DNA of 28,652 bases from Halicephalobus mephisto (GCA_009193035.1 SWDT01000560.1:1-28652), one strand, 5' to 3'; positions 1 through 9,967 are shown, numbered from the stretch's first letter. The notes: generated from the sequence alone by a model not told the origin. A program made the numbers and translations.

Positions 1-129
1 ATTTTGTATAATCAACTGTTTTTGAGTCAATTTAAAATTTTTTATTTATTCACCCACACTATTCCGGAAATTTAACTTTCTGGAATCGTATAAAGCTGAT
101 TGAGAAATGACTTCTCCATATTTTGGACA

Positions 130-618
130 ATGAAAATTGTGCTTTTTCTCCTCGTCTGCTTCCTGATTTCAGTTCAGGGACTACTTGGACCTTGTATCGG
201 AGGATACTGTCCCTCTGGCTATAATTGTGTCAACGGACTATGTAATGTCGCACAAAGTAAGCTTTTGAACTTAATTACTGTATTTAAATGCATAAGAACA
301 AAAACGGTGAATATTTTCTAACTTAAAAACTCACAAAAAGAGTGAGAAATGACAAACCTGGCAACTTACCTTGTCATTACGCGAGTTTCCTTTCACTTTT
401 ATTCTAAAACTTGATTCTCCATAATAATGTGACTTCAGCTTGTGTCGACAAAACCAATCCTTCAACCGGAGTCAGTGATTGTCCTAGTCGTGCCTATCTC
501 TGCAACAACTCCATCTACTACACTCTCATGGTGAGTTCATCATCTTTGAACCTTCTAAATCGCCAATTTTCAGACTAACCAATGTCCTAGAACTTGCGGT
601 CGTTGCAGCAGTGGATAA
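130..618 (+). CDS. Small secreted ShKT-domain protein, 3 exons
   Basis: Spliced model 130-256, 439-530, 574-618 (introns 257-438 and 531-573, both GT..CAG) gives 87 residues ending at TAA 616-618. Residues 1-17 form a signal peptide (MKIVLFLLVC..). A short four-cysteine segment follows (C22, C27, C33, C38), then a six-cysteine ShKT domain (C44, C57, C64, C77, C81, C84) ending in the typical C-x3-C-x2-C. ShKT domains are abundant in nematode secreted proteins; the fold is named after a sea-anemone channel blocker, but most nematode members have unknown targets, so no toxin role is claimed. The start at 130 is chosen because the signal peptide begins there. Exon joins are inferred from splice consensus and an unbroken frame. 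The gene converges on the WDR46 homologue at 728. Confidence 0.85.
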
Positions 619-648
619 CTAAAATCCCCAAAAAACTAACGAGATTTG

Positions 649-654
649 AATAAA
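649..654 (+). terminator. Poly(A) signal AATAAA of the ShKT gene
   Basis: AATAAA lies 31 bases after the stop codon of the ShKT gene, a normal distance for nematode 3' UTRs. Cleavage would be expected around 665-670. Confidence 0.65.
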
Positions 655-672
655 CTTTGCTTGAAAAAACAC

Positions 673-678
673 TTTATT
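673..678 (-). terminator. Poly(A) signal AATAAA of wdr-46 (minus strand)
   Basis: The plus strand reads TTTATT, i.e. AATAAA on the minus strand, about 50 bases past the WDR46 stop. Cleavage would fall near 655-660, so the two convergent transcripts end within or just across each other. Confidence 0.6.
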
Positions 679-727
679 TCTAAAATACGAAACAAACCAA
701 AACTCAACAAATCGATTATATAACCGT

Positions 728-2336
728 TTACTTCTTTCTGAATCTGCTTAACAAAGGCCATCCAGGATCCGGTTTGATCTTCATTTCTGGGGGAAGTTCT
801 TTCACAATTTCCTTCTGTTTTCTAACTCTATTCAACTCCGATGGATCGATGCATATCATTTCTGGTTGTAGCTTATCTAGCAACATCCTAACTTCCCTTT
901 CTCTCCTCTGGTTCTTGGACTCGAACGGATTATGCATAAGACCAGCCATATCCGGATCTCCAGATCCAGGAACAATAATACTTGCAAATCCTCTGGAATG
1001 CCCAATTCCAAGGACGTCTTCATGAGCGCAAAATTCCACTTGTCTCACATCTCCGGCAACAAAATGATTTAAATACGGCTTGTGAATTCCATTTGTTACC
1101 ACATTTTCATATATGAGTACCCTTTGGTCAGTTCCAACAGCAAGACAATCTCTTTGACTTACATCTATGCTATTAATTTGACCAGAAATATTGGCTACGT
1201 GCAATTGTTTGTAGTTACGGATATCAAAGATCCTAAACACTTTGTTTAATTTTCAAAAATGGGGAAACTTACTTGACTCTTTGATCTGTTGAAGCCGTAG
1301 CAAAGTAGTTGCCGGAGTGATCGACTGCCAGACCTCTTATCAATCCCGTATGAGTTTTGACGGTGACAATCGGCTCTTTCACATTCGGAGACCACATGCA
1401 AATGTTTCCAGAAGGACCTCCAGAAAGCAAAATTCCGTTTGTTTCGTTTTTCTTAATGCATTGAGGGTTTCCTTCTTCTTTCATCCTAAAAGACGCCACT
1501 ACTTCTCCTGTAGAAATATCTAAATAATGAATATATCCAGTTGCTGTTGTTGAAACTAGTAACAAGTGCCTCGGAAGGAATTCTAGTAGTTTTGGTTCGT
1601 TGAATTTCTTCATGCAATGGAGTTCGATTCCTTGCTCGTCGTAAATATGGACCCATCTTCTCTGTGCCGCGGCAAATATTGTGCTGACGTGGAGGAATCT
1701 AGAAGGAGAGGGTTATGAATACCAGGGAAAAGGAACTTACGAAACATCGTTGATTGCCTCGAGCATGTCCTTCTCGGCCAGCAAGTCCTTCGTCATCCAG
1801 TCGAAAACTCCGACATGTCCTTTCCGGCCTCCAATGATGAGTTCTCTTCCGTTTATGCCGTAGTCGAACCTATACGGACCGAAATCCAAATCCAACGAGA
1901 AACTTCTGGCGGCGGTGGCCATGTCGATGACAGAAGTGATCTCGGCTTGTGTCACGTTGAACGTCGGAGTGTCATCTTCCATCTGCAAAAATCCGGCTTC
2001 TTCCGTATTCAACACTTCTGCATCAGCAGCCAATTTCACTCCTTCAGCTAGTCTTTTTTTCTTTTTTTCGATCCTCTTTTTTGCTATGTTATGTTTGGCT
2101 TTCTCCTAAAATCCATATATAAATTTTAATTTTCGGAAATTACTCACCGGATCCAACTTTTCCAGTTCTCTCGCCCTGATGGCAACAACACTGGCTGCCG
2201 GGGCTTCTTCAGCTAAGGCCACAAGATCGACTTCTTCTTCATCGTTTCTCTCCGAATTAGGTCTTTCAAGTTTTTTAATCGGCTTCACAGGCTTGACATC
2301 CTTGTTATGCTTGTGTTTCGGCTTGATCTTGCCCAT
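728..2336 (-). CDS. wdr-46: WDR46/BING4-type WD-repeat nucleolar protein, 4 exons
   Basis: Minus-strand exons 2336-2148, 2105-1741, 1698-1273 and 1232-728 join in frame to give 494 residues; introns are 42, 42 and 40 bp with good splice signals. The N-terminus (residues 1-90) is lysine-rich with nuclear-localisation character. The centre carries degenerate WD40 blades (for example YIHYLDISTGEVV and GNYFATASTDQR). The C-terminus is a BING4CT domain, recognisable from NPFESKNQRREREVRMLLDK at about residues 428-447. In yeast (Utp7) and animals this family belongs to the small-subunit processome that matures 18S rRNA in the nucleolus. The length is shorter than human WDR46 but normal for a nematode. 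It is the best-conserved gene in the window and the clearest orthology call. The start is the first ATG after a candidate spliced-leader acceptor. Confidence 0.95.
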
Positions 2337-2343
2337 AACAAGT

Positions 2344-2349
2344 CTGAAA
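2344..2349 (-). promoter_or_regulatory. Candidate spliced-leader acceptor (TTTCAG) of wdr-46
   Basis: On the minus strand TTTCAG sits 7 bases upstream of the WDR46 ATG with no upstream exon in sight. This is the usual arrangement for SL1 trans-splicing in Caenorhabditis. Confidence 0.5.
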
Positions 2350-2440
2350 TTGAGAAATTACAGTAAAATAAAGAAAAATAACACAAAAATAAAAAGATAA
2401 ATTAAAAAAAAGAAAAAAATTCCAAAACGAAAAACAACCA

Positions 2441-2900
2441 GCGCAATTGGCAGTGGTTCACGTTTCGCCAAATTGCGCATATGAATTGTTCGTTTAAATT
2501 TTTTAGGACAACTTTACTTTGAACAAATTTAAACTTTTGTGGTAATTTTTTACAGTAAACAATTTTCCAACATGTTGAACTATTTTTAACAATAATTAAT
2601 CCTTATTTAAAAAAGTTTAAAAAAATTAAAAAGTTCTAAAAAAACACAATTGACAGTGATTCACATTTCGCCAAAATGGCGATGGTTAATTTTTTATTCA
2701 AATTTTTCGTTTTTAGAAAAATTTTATTTTAAAAGTACTTTAATTTTTATGATTTTTTATAATAAATAATTTTCAAATATACTGAGTTATTTTTAACGAT
2801 GATCAATGTTTACTTTAAAATGAAATTAAAGCGATTTAAGAAGTCTTAAAAATAAAAAAAAAACAATTGGCAATGACTCACGTTTCGCCAAATTGCGCAC
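2441..2900. repeat. Three diverged tandem copies of a ~210 bp unit
   Basis: The core CAATTGGCAGTGGTTCACG followed by TTTCGCCAAATTGCGC recurs at about 2444, 2647 and 2864, spacing 203 and 217 bp. Between cores the AT-rich filler also aligns (for example the ACTATTTTTAACAAT-like stretch). In the first copy the core is itself an imperfect palindrome bounded by GCGCAATT and AATTGCGC. The array lies just upstream of wdr-46. Confidence 0.75.
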
Positions 2901-2970
2901 ATGAAATGTTCAAAGTTTAATTTTTAGGGTAATTTTTTTATTTTTATGAATTTTTATAATAAATAGTTTT

Positions 2971-3215
2971 TTATTTTTTGGATAATTTTAAACATGTTTT
3001 TATTTTTTGGATAATTTTAAACATATTTTTTTATTTTTATGAATTTTTATAATAAATAGTTTTTTATTTTTTGGATAATTTTAAACATGTTTTTTTATTT
3101 GTTGGATGATTTTAAACATATTTTCTTATTTTTTTGGATGATTTTAAACATGTTTTTTTATTTTTTGGATAATTTTAAACATATTTTTTATTTTTTGGAT
3201 GATTTTAAACATTTT
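2971..3215. repeat. Short tandem array, about seven copies of a TTTTTTGGATRATTTTAAAC unit
   Basis: TTTTTTGGATAATTTTAAAC and close variants occur seven times at 30-60 bp spacing. The open frame through the array encodes only a reiterated hydrophobic peptide and is a by-product of the repeat. Confidence 0.85.
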
Positions 3216-3261
3216 TTATATGGTGTCATTGAACCCCGACATGAGACCACGATTCATTGTA

Positions 3262-3566
3262 GTTTTCAACAAGGAAGTTAATGCCATTAAGTGTCAACTA
3301 ATAAAACGAAGGTAGCTGTTAGGGTTGTTATCTTCTTCATTATTCCCAAAACTTCGAAAAGAGTACACAAAAATTTTTTTCTCGTGTTTTTTTTTGGAGA
3401 ACAACAGAGAAAAATAATCCGATTACTGCTCTCCAAAAAAGAGTGTGTAAAAATTTTTTTCACGTACTTTTTTCGAAGAGAGTTTTGAGAATAATGACGA
3501 AAAAGATAACAACCGTAGTAACTGTTTCCTTTACACTTAGGTCACAGCCCATTATTGACAGAAAAC
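3262..3566. mobile_element. ~305 bp imperfect palindrome (foldback/MITE-like)
   Basis: The arms mirror around position ~3414: GGTTGTTATCTTCTTCATTA near 3324 faces its inverse near 3490-3510, and GGAGA at 3396-3400 faces TCTCC at 3430-3434. The outer ends are GTTTTC (3262) and GAAAAC (3566). There is no coding capacity. No clear target-site duplication was found. Confidence 0.75.
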
Positions 3567-3614
3567 AAAAAATTTTATGACGTTCTATTTCAAGCATAAA
3601 AAATATGTCTTGTT

Positions 3615-4135
3615 AAAAAGAATCCAGGAAATAAATTTTTAGAATTTTTGAAAATTTCAAAGTTTTTAAAAAACTCTTAAAAGTTACAATCGCATGTGTT
3701 AATTTCGAAGTTACAGTAACACAAACAGTAAAAAATTAATATTCTTCAAAAAAAATCCTGAAATGAATTTTTAGAAAATTTATGTTTTTAAAAAATTTTA
3801 AATTGTATAATTTCTAAAATTGCATTACTGTAAAAAATTTAAAAAGCTAATATTCTTCAAAAAAGGTCCTGAAACGAATTTTAAAAATTTTCTAAAAATT
3901 TTCGAAATTTCTGATTTTAAAATTTTTAAGAATTTTTAATTTTAAATATTATTTTTAAAATTGCATTACTGTAAAAAATTTAAAAAGTTAATATTTTTCA
4001 AAAAAGGTCCTGAAACGAATTTTTAGAAAATTTATATTTTTAAAAAATTTTAAATTGTATAATTTCTAAAATTGCATTACTGTAAAAAATTCAAAAAGTT
4101 CATATTCTTCAAAAAAGGTCCTGAAACGAATTTTT
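3615..4135. repeat. Tandem AT-rich repeat upstream of the lipase gene
   Basis: A unit containing ATTGCATTACTGTAAAAAAT and then CAAAAAAGGTCCTGAAACGA recurs with starts near 3820, 3960 and 4071, plus a more diverged copy near 3725. Spacing is 111-141 bp because the AT-rich linker varies in length. Confidence 0.75.
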
Positions 4136-4256
4136 TTAAACAATAAAATCCGAATTTTTACTGAATATTTTTTAATTTTTGATCTATGAAGTTTTTTCTA
4201 CCGTAACCCAATATGACCTTTGTTCGGAAACCATAAAATAATTTTCGTGTTAAGCG

Positions 4257-4322
4257 TTATCTGATGTCGGACGATTCTCCCGGAATCAACCCTAAAGTTC
4301 AACTTTTAATAGTCACTATAAA
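4257..4322 (+). promoter_or_regulatory. Lipase promoter: GATA-type site and TATA box
   Basis: TATAAA at 4317-4322 lies about 107 bp upstream of the lipase ATG. TTATCT at 4257-4262 (AGATAA on the other strand) fits WGATAR, the site bound by intestinal GATA factors in Caenorhabditis. Intestinal expression would suit a secreted lipase. This is motif-level inference only. Confidence 0.4.
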
Positions 4323-4410
4323 ACCAGCTTTTTTCTTTCTTTAGCTTCAGTCTTGAATTTTTCACTTTTTTGTTTACTCGAGAAACCGATTGATGAAAAA
4401 AATTTATTTA

Positions 4411-4422
4411 ACTTTTTTATAG
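4411..4422 (+). promoter_or_regulatory. Candidate trans-splice acceptor of the lipase mRNA
   Basis: ACTTTTTTATAG is a pyrimidine-rich AG acceptor ending 6 bases before the lipase ATG, with no exon candidate upstream. It could receive a spliced leader. Confidence 0.4.
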
Positions 4423-4428
4423 GAGAAA

Positions 4429-6354
4429 ATGATGAAATTACTCATCTTAACAACGCTCTTCGGAATCTCCTTGGCTTGTGGCTCTCACGGAGACTGTAAG
4501 TCCTGTGCCGATCACGGCGGATGCTTGTGAGTTTACTGTAATTCGAAATAGTAAAATTATAAAACTCTAATTTTTTACAAAATAATTCCAACGCAAATTT
4601 CCGAAATCTTAAAAATTTCAGAATTTTAAAATTTAAAATTTTTTAAAATTCCTACAGTATTCTAAAAAGTTTTAAAAGTTTGTGTAAAATTCTAAAATTT
4701 CAGAATTTCCAATTGGTTTAGGAAAAATTTTAGAAATTTCCATTGAATGTTCAAAGTTTTGAAATTTCTGTTAAATTTTAGAAAATTACAAAATAATTCG
4801 AAAAATTACACACAAGGGAGTTTACCTAAAATATGTAAGGTTTACATGGGGGAAGGGGGTCCTAGGAATGTTCCATGTAAACCTTACATATTTTAGGCAA
4901 AATTCTTTATTAAAAATTGATTTTCCAGTTGGGACCTTGGGGCAAAGAAATGCAAATCTATCTTGTTACAACCTTTTGTGAACAAGGCCAACGTCATTCC
5001 CAAGGCCCTTTCTTGTCCTACAGCACTTCCGGCCTTCCAGTACACCGACGACTTCGGAAGAAACACGGCCTTAGTTTTCACAATGGCTTCCAACGGAGAA
5101 GGCGAAACAGCAGCTCAAACTTGTATCACGAACAGAATCCCCAACGCTCAAGTTCACAAACAATATACAGTAAACTGCGATTGGGTCGGATCTTCTTGTT
5201 CAGCGACCGTGTTCCTCCATCCAGATGCCAACGCCGTGGTTCTGGCCTTCAGAGGCACCAAAGGAGCTACTCAGTTCTTCATTGAGACCATTAATCTGAT
5301 TATTGCGGCTTCCTCAACTGGTCCTTACTACAACGGAAGAGTCTTCACCTACTTCTCAAAAGCCTTCGGACTTCTCTGGGGATCCGGTCTGGCAAGTGAC
5401 TTAAGCACCCTCCTTCAGGAAAACCCTAACGCCGAACTCTGGATCTTCGGACACTCCCTCGGTGGATCTCTCGCTACCTTGGCCGGAAATGCCGCTGTCA
5501 GACAAGGATTCATTACCGGAGATAGAGTCAGAGTCGTCACCATGGGGGAACCCAGAACCGGGGACTACGACTTCGCTGCTGATGTTGGAACCAACATTCC
5601 TCAGACTTACAGAATCGTGAAGCAGACTGATTTAGTCACGAAAATGCCCTTGAAGTTATCTCTGGAACAAACCAATGCCTACCACAACAACTTCGAAGTT
5701 TGGTAAGTTCATTTATTGATTTTTATATCGTCGATACAACTAACACATAGAATGAGGAAGATACTGTAACTATATATAGGGACGAGATAAGGGAAAAATC
5801 AAATAATATATTGTTTATGAACTCTCAAATTCGATGTTTATATCTTTTTAGACTAGTTCTAGAAAGTCCTAATTCAGATTGGAATAGATCCTCTTGGAAC
5901 ATCCCTATCTGATCCAGGACAGATGCTTTTGAAAGATCCTAAACGGTTTGTTACGGATCTTTCTAGCAGGTTTCGGATTAACCTAACAAGAGCCCAAAAG
6001 TACGGAAGAAATATTAAATAATCTTAAAAAACCTAAGCCAACATAACATGATCTTCATCAATGTGCAAAAGAATGATAAAATGTTCTAAAAAGACCTAAT
6101 TCAAAGATACAACGAAATTACAATATACAAGTCATTCTTTTTAGAATTATTCAACACTTAAGTTTCGAATTAATTAGGGAAATTTTAGGTACAACAACGA
6201 CATGAGTGTCGGATCCAGTTTCGCGGTCAACAACAGAGCCGACGATTACAGTGGATCAAATACCGTAAACTACGACGGTTCTGATTCCCATAACAGCTAC
6301 TTCAACGTCGACATGGACACTTATCAACAACAGGGATGTCCTGCTCAAGCCTAA
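4429..6354 (+). CDS. Secreted class 3 (fungal-type) lipase, 3 exons
   Basis: Exons 4429-4526, 4929-5702 and 6189-6354 give 345 residues. A signal peptide (about residues 1-17) is followed by a cysteine-rich stretch (C17, C23, C26, C32, C41) as in nematode members of this family. The alpha/beta-hydrolase core has the oxyanion-hole strand AFRGT (~140), the nucleophile elbow GHSLGG with Ser ~209, Asp ~267 in QTDLV and His ~285 in AYHNNFEVWY, so the triad looks intact. The family hydrolyses acylglycerol esters; secretion, probably into gut or extracellular space, is inferred from the signal peptide. Either of two adjacent ATGs (4429, 4432) could start it. Intron 1 holds a foldback hairpin, and the final exon has a decayed copy at 20697-20865. 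Codon use is more GC-rich than the surroundings, as expected for an expressed gene. Confidence 0.92.
4821..4901. repeat. 29 bp inverted repeat (hairpin) inside lipase intron 1
   Basis: Arm 4821-4849 (CCTAAAATATGTAAGGTTTA core) is matched by its reverse complement at 4873-4901 with one mismatch (4824 versus 4898), around a 23-base G-rich loop. The hairpin ends 27 bases before the 3' splice site at 4928. Confidence 0.9.
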
Positions 6355-6453
6355 AATCAACAAGATGTGATAATTCTAATCCCTGGAGGGTTGGCGAAGA
6401 AGATTAAATTTATCAGAAAATTTAAAAAGATCAGTATTACTTTTCTATTTAAA

Positions 6454-6459
6454 AATAAA
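6454..6459 (+). terminator. Poly(A) signal AATAAA of the lipase gene
   Basis: AATAAA occurs 100 bases after the lipase stop codon, a plausible 3' UTR length. Confidence 0.5.
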
Positions 6460-6775
6460 CCTAATGTCTCCATTTTTGTACAGTTCAAGACATCTAATTA
6501 TTTAATATGTATGTCTACAGATGATTTATAATTAGAAAAATCAGAAGTTAGGAATTTCCGAAAATCGAGGTCTTGATTGAGGCTCAGAGTGAACTGTAGC
6601 CAATTATGGATAATTCTTAAATCAAACCAATTGCTATAAAACACACTACGAGGAAATTAGACACTATTCTAAGATCAATAGCGAAAAATTTTTGGAATTA
6701 AGTAGTTTAAAGTAAAATAAATCGAATTTCGAAATTCAACGAAAATCTCAAACCAAATAGTTCATTTATCGTTTT

Positions 6776-6930
6776 TTTATTTCTGTACTTCCTTTTTCGC
6801 CTTTTGATGATTATTCTTTAATTATAATATTGGTAAAAACGATAAAAATAAAATCGAACTTTATTTAAATTACTTTTTGCTTTTTGAAATCTTTTAGAAA
6901 AAAGTTCTCTTTCAAAAATGAATACGAAGA
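6776..6930. repeat. Diverged duplicate block W, first copy
   Basis: The stretch around TTCTTTAATTATAATATTG (~6814) matches 17690-17850 for roughly 130 bp with gaps. It lies downstream of the lipase here, but downstream of the second receptor in the other copy. Similarity was judged by eye. The rest of 6360-6776 shows nothing recognisable. Confidence 0.45.
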
Positions 6931-6980
6931 ACTAAATTTTTTAGTGTATAATTATGCAACTGAAGTTATTCTACAAAATA

Positions 6981-7402
6981 CCGTAAAACCTCTAATAGAA
7001 GTGCTGCCCGTCTATTGTTCAACCCTTTTAAAATGGTGCCCTTCAAATGGAGGTGTAGTAAAGGTGTTGTATAAGGGATTGTTATTGGTTGGATGTCGAT
7101 GGAGTGACATCTTGGGAGCTCCTTGATTGGACAGAAGATTGTTGGTTCCTACCATTAGCAATTAAGCTTGTTTATCTTAACATAAGCATAGAACAAAGAG
7201 AGGAAAGGTCCTCGTTTGATCAAAGTCAAACTCGAATCAAGTTAGAGTTGGATTTTCTCAAAGGCTGACTCTCTAACACTTTAGTCTCACTTCACAGGCG
7301 TCGGCTGACTGGGCGGAGCTTTGGGCATTCTGTCTAGGCCGTTTACGGTTTAACTCCGATCTTTATGCCTACAAAGGTGCCCTTCTATTAGAGGTTTTAC
7401 GG
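6981..7402. mobile_element. 422 bp TIR element with TA target site (Tc1/mariner-type MITE)
   Basis: The left end CCGTAAAACCTCTAATAGAA (6981) and the right end TTCTATTAGAGGTTTTACGG (to 7402) are perfect inverse complements over 20-21 bp, and both are flanked by TA (6979-6980 and 7403-7404). No transposase is encoded. The open frame crossing the left end (6884-7126) begins outside the element and resembles no known protein. Confidence 0.8.
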
Positions 7403-7404
7403 TA

Positions 7405-8247
7405 TACTAAATTTGGTCTTTTAACTTACAATATTTAAGAAAAACGTACAATGTAAATGATGTTGATGTATGTTCAATGTTATAACTACATTTAGAGTTA
7501 GTGAAATTAAATAATTGATATGGTTAAGTAGCGAACAATTTAAAGATCTCGTTAAAACAAATGAAATAACATTCCTTCCAAGTCTCTTGTAAATTAAATT
7601 ATAATTGTTTTTCAAACTCAATACCAAAACATTTTCAATCCAATTTTTCATACTCTAAACCCACCTGAATCCCAGAATGCTATATACAATTCAATTCAGA
7701 ATTCTAAAATTTACAAAAAACTACAAATTTTAGAGATAGATTTTCGTGTGTTATTTTTCTAGAAAAAAGTTGTAACTGATCTAACATTGGAATTTCACTA
7801 ATCTCGATGACCATCTGAAAGATAAATGCTGATTTTATTGCACTTAATGCTATTATTGTTGATCCAAACATCACCTAGAAGAAACAGAACGATGAACGTC
7901 TGACCGTGATGATGTTGGGAAACATTTTGAAAGAATTCCAGAGGATCGAAAGCTGTTCTTAACACTCACTTTGTAGCTTTAACATGTTAGAAATCTCAAA
8001 AAACGGATAATTTAATAAGCTTTTGAAATGGTTTTCTTATGTTTGTTGCAAATTAATCAAATAACAAAACAAAATCACAAGACCACAGGTAGCCTACATT
8101 GTAATTTACTACATATTGCCAACGGATAGCAAATTATAATTCATATGCCATGAGTTCTGGGAAAGTTTCTTATGCCGTTAAAAGATTACTAATCAAATCC
8201 GCTGTATTACTGTTTCCTTAAATACAAGATATCCGAAAAAAGTACGT
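7405..8247. other. Gene-free stretch, nothing recognised
   Basis: AT-rich sequence with many stops in all frames. No repeat pair, RNA gene or regulatory site could be supported. Confidence 0.6.
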
Positions 8248-8797
8248 CCTCCGCTTTGATTTCTTTGCTAACAAGGTTAGAGAGTAAATTTCTCGTGACC
8301 AGTTGGAATAATCTAATAATCATATCAGGACACTGCAATTACCCTACGAAAAACTAGGGTACGGTAACTAAGAAAACTGAAAAAACTCTCAATACAAAAG
8401 TTTTTTAGTATTTTCGTCGTTTGATGAAATTTAAAGTTTTAACATTGTTTCTGAAACGAACTATAATCAGACAATGTCAATAGATAACCTTTTGAATCAT
8501 ATTTTGACAATGTCTTCTGAAGTCATTGGAATAGATATTAAAATCTTCTTCTTACTTATGCAAATGTTAGTAGATAGTTCCTAAAAAATACAACTTTCCT
8601 AAAAGTTGTTTCTCAAACAAGAAATTCGTAACAGAAATACCGAAGAATTTTTTATTGAGGGTTTTCAGTCTTCTTAGTTACCGTAACCTAGTTTTTCATT
8701 GGGTAACTACGTTGTCCTGATATAATTATTAGATTACTCCAACTGGTCATAAGAAATTCACTCTCCAACCTTGCTAGCAAAGAAATCAAAGCGGAGG
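8248..8797. mobile_element. ~550 bp foldback with ~148 bp inverted arms
   Basis: Left arm 8248-8395 begins CCTCCGCTTTGATTTCTTTG. The right arm 8653-8797 is its reverse complement at roughly 85-90% identity by eye, including ACGGTAACTAAGAA and CCAGTTGGAATAATCTAATA. A ~250 bp unique centre separates the arms. No transposase is visible. It fits a non-autonomous DNA element, aged enough for the arms to have diverged. Confidence 0.75.
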
Positions 8798-9068
8798 GTA
8801 AATTTATGACATTCTGTACAAAATAGGCGGTCTTAAATCCATAACAGTTGCATACATCCAGCTGTATCTTAAACTGCTTATTCATGTTATGGAAAACTAT
8901 AAAACACCCAAATTAGCTTATTGGAGTCTCATTATCCCGTGGAGGAGATTTTATGCTTAGTGATTGTCTTCCATTTTTTTTTACCAATTATGAACAATAT
9001 AAACCAAATTTCTCTTTTTTGGATACAATAATCCATATTACAAAGTGAAAATACACATCAATCGATCC

Positions 9069-9135
9069 ATTGCCATCTGCTTTGGTGTAGTGGCAATGTT
9101 CTTAACTCTGTTCAAGTCCCCTTAGGTGTTCGAAA
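9069..9135 (+). other. Weak tRNA-like (A/B box) sequence, possible SINE relic
   Basis: TGGTGTAGTGGCAATG resembles a Pol III A box. A B-box-like GTGTTCGAAAC lies about 42 bp on. ATTGCCA (9069-9075) pairs with TGGCAAT (9091-9097). No cloverleaf could be drawn, so this is only a candidate relic. The remainder of 8798-9298 shows nothing else. Confidence 0.25.
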
Positions 9136-9298
9136 CAAATAATTTTTTTCAATATATGTCTTTAAGTGCGTTTGTTTGATGTATATATGACGATTTTCTA
9201 CTCGAAATTATTTTTCCCAACTTTAGTGATATGTCTGAAGGATTGCCGAAGACTAAAAATATTACTGTAGCTCACACAGCTTTTGTAGGTTATATTAC

Positions 9299-9524
9299 TG
9301 TTGGATTGCGCACAATCTGTTTGAGTGCAAGCCACGCAGCGTTGATCCGAAGGGAAGTACCCTGAGGACCAACGAAATCTGTACGATTGCGGATTGGTGG
9401 TAATTTTAAGATTGCGCAATAATTTTGTAGAGTTGTGATTTATCTCGTGCCTCTAGGCCTGTAAAGTTGTTTTATATATTTCTCATCTACACGCGGATCA
9501 GAAACCCCTAACTACGATCTAACA
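9299..9524 (+). mobile_element. 226 bp TIR element, copy 1 (TGTTGGATYG ends)
   Basis: It aligns along its length with 27939-28166 in the same orientation. The ends TGTTGGATTG and CGATCTAACA are imperfect inverted repeats. The centre has a strong hairpin: GCGTTGATCC pairs with GGACCAACG around an inner AAGGG/CCCT stem. The flanks share ATTA, possibly a 4 bp target duplication. The minus-strand open frame across it is not conserved as protein. Confidence 0.7.
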
Positions 9525-9967
9525 ATTAAATAAAAATTTGGTTCATTTCGGAAAATGATAATTTTGAAAATTGCTGCATAATAGTAGCTAGTTTTGGTAA
9601 TTTTCAGATTTGCGGCTACTGTCATTGAAATGAACTAATGTCTCAGAAAAATATTTTTGAGTAAAAAGTAAAACAGCAATTTGTAGTTGAACATAATCAT
9701 CTAAAATTATTATTTTTGAGAATGAATACGTAAATCTGAAAGAATACCCATTTATTTTGATTAGTCAGCTTTTTCAGTAGTTATATTCTAACTGATAGAC
9801 ATGCAATTAGGTGCTTTTAATTTATACTTATGCTCAAACAGAAAAATTTGTACTTTTGTAGTCTTAAACAGAGGACGACTACATGCGAATGTATATAATT
9901 GGTCTACGTCGTTTAAAAAACACATGTTAAATTTTGTAGCTAGAACATTCATCAAGCATCATTTCTA
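9525..9967. other. Gene-free stretch, nothing recognised
   Basis: AT-rich, frequent stops. A 62-codon open frame at 9801-9989 runs into the adjacent MITE and has no protein-like features. Confidence 0.6.

Noticed and set aside
774..2109. Several plus-strand frames of 60-83 codons
   Set aside because: They are antisense to wdr-46 exons, whose protein match is unambiguous.
3087..3281. 64-codon open frame rich in Phe, Leu and Asp
   Set aside because: It is the translation of the short tandem array at 2971-3215; the reiterated peptide and AT-rich codons show no sign of a gene.
4891..4900. Single TTAGGC, the nematode telomere unit
   Set aside because: One isolated copy inside the intronic hairpin; no array, so no telomeric meaning.
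6884..7126. 80-codon open frame downstream of the lipase
   Set aside because: It crosses the left boundary of a TIR element at 6981, lacks domains or splice partners, and matches nothing recognisable.
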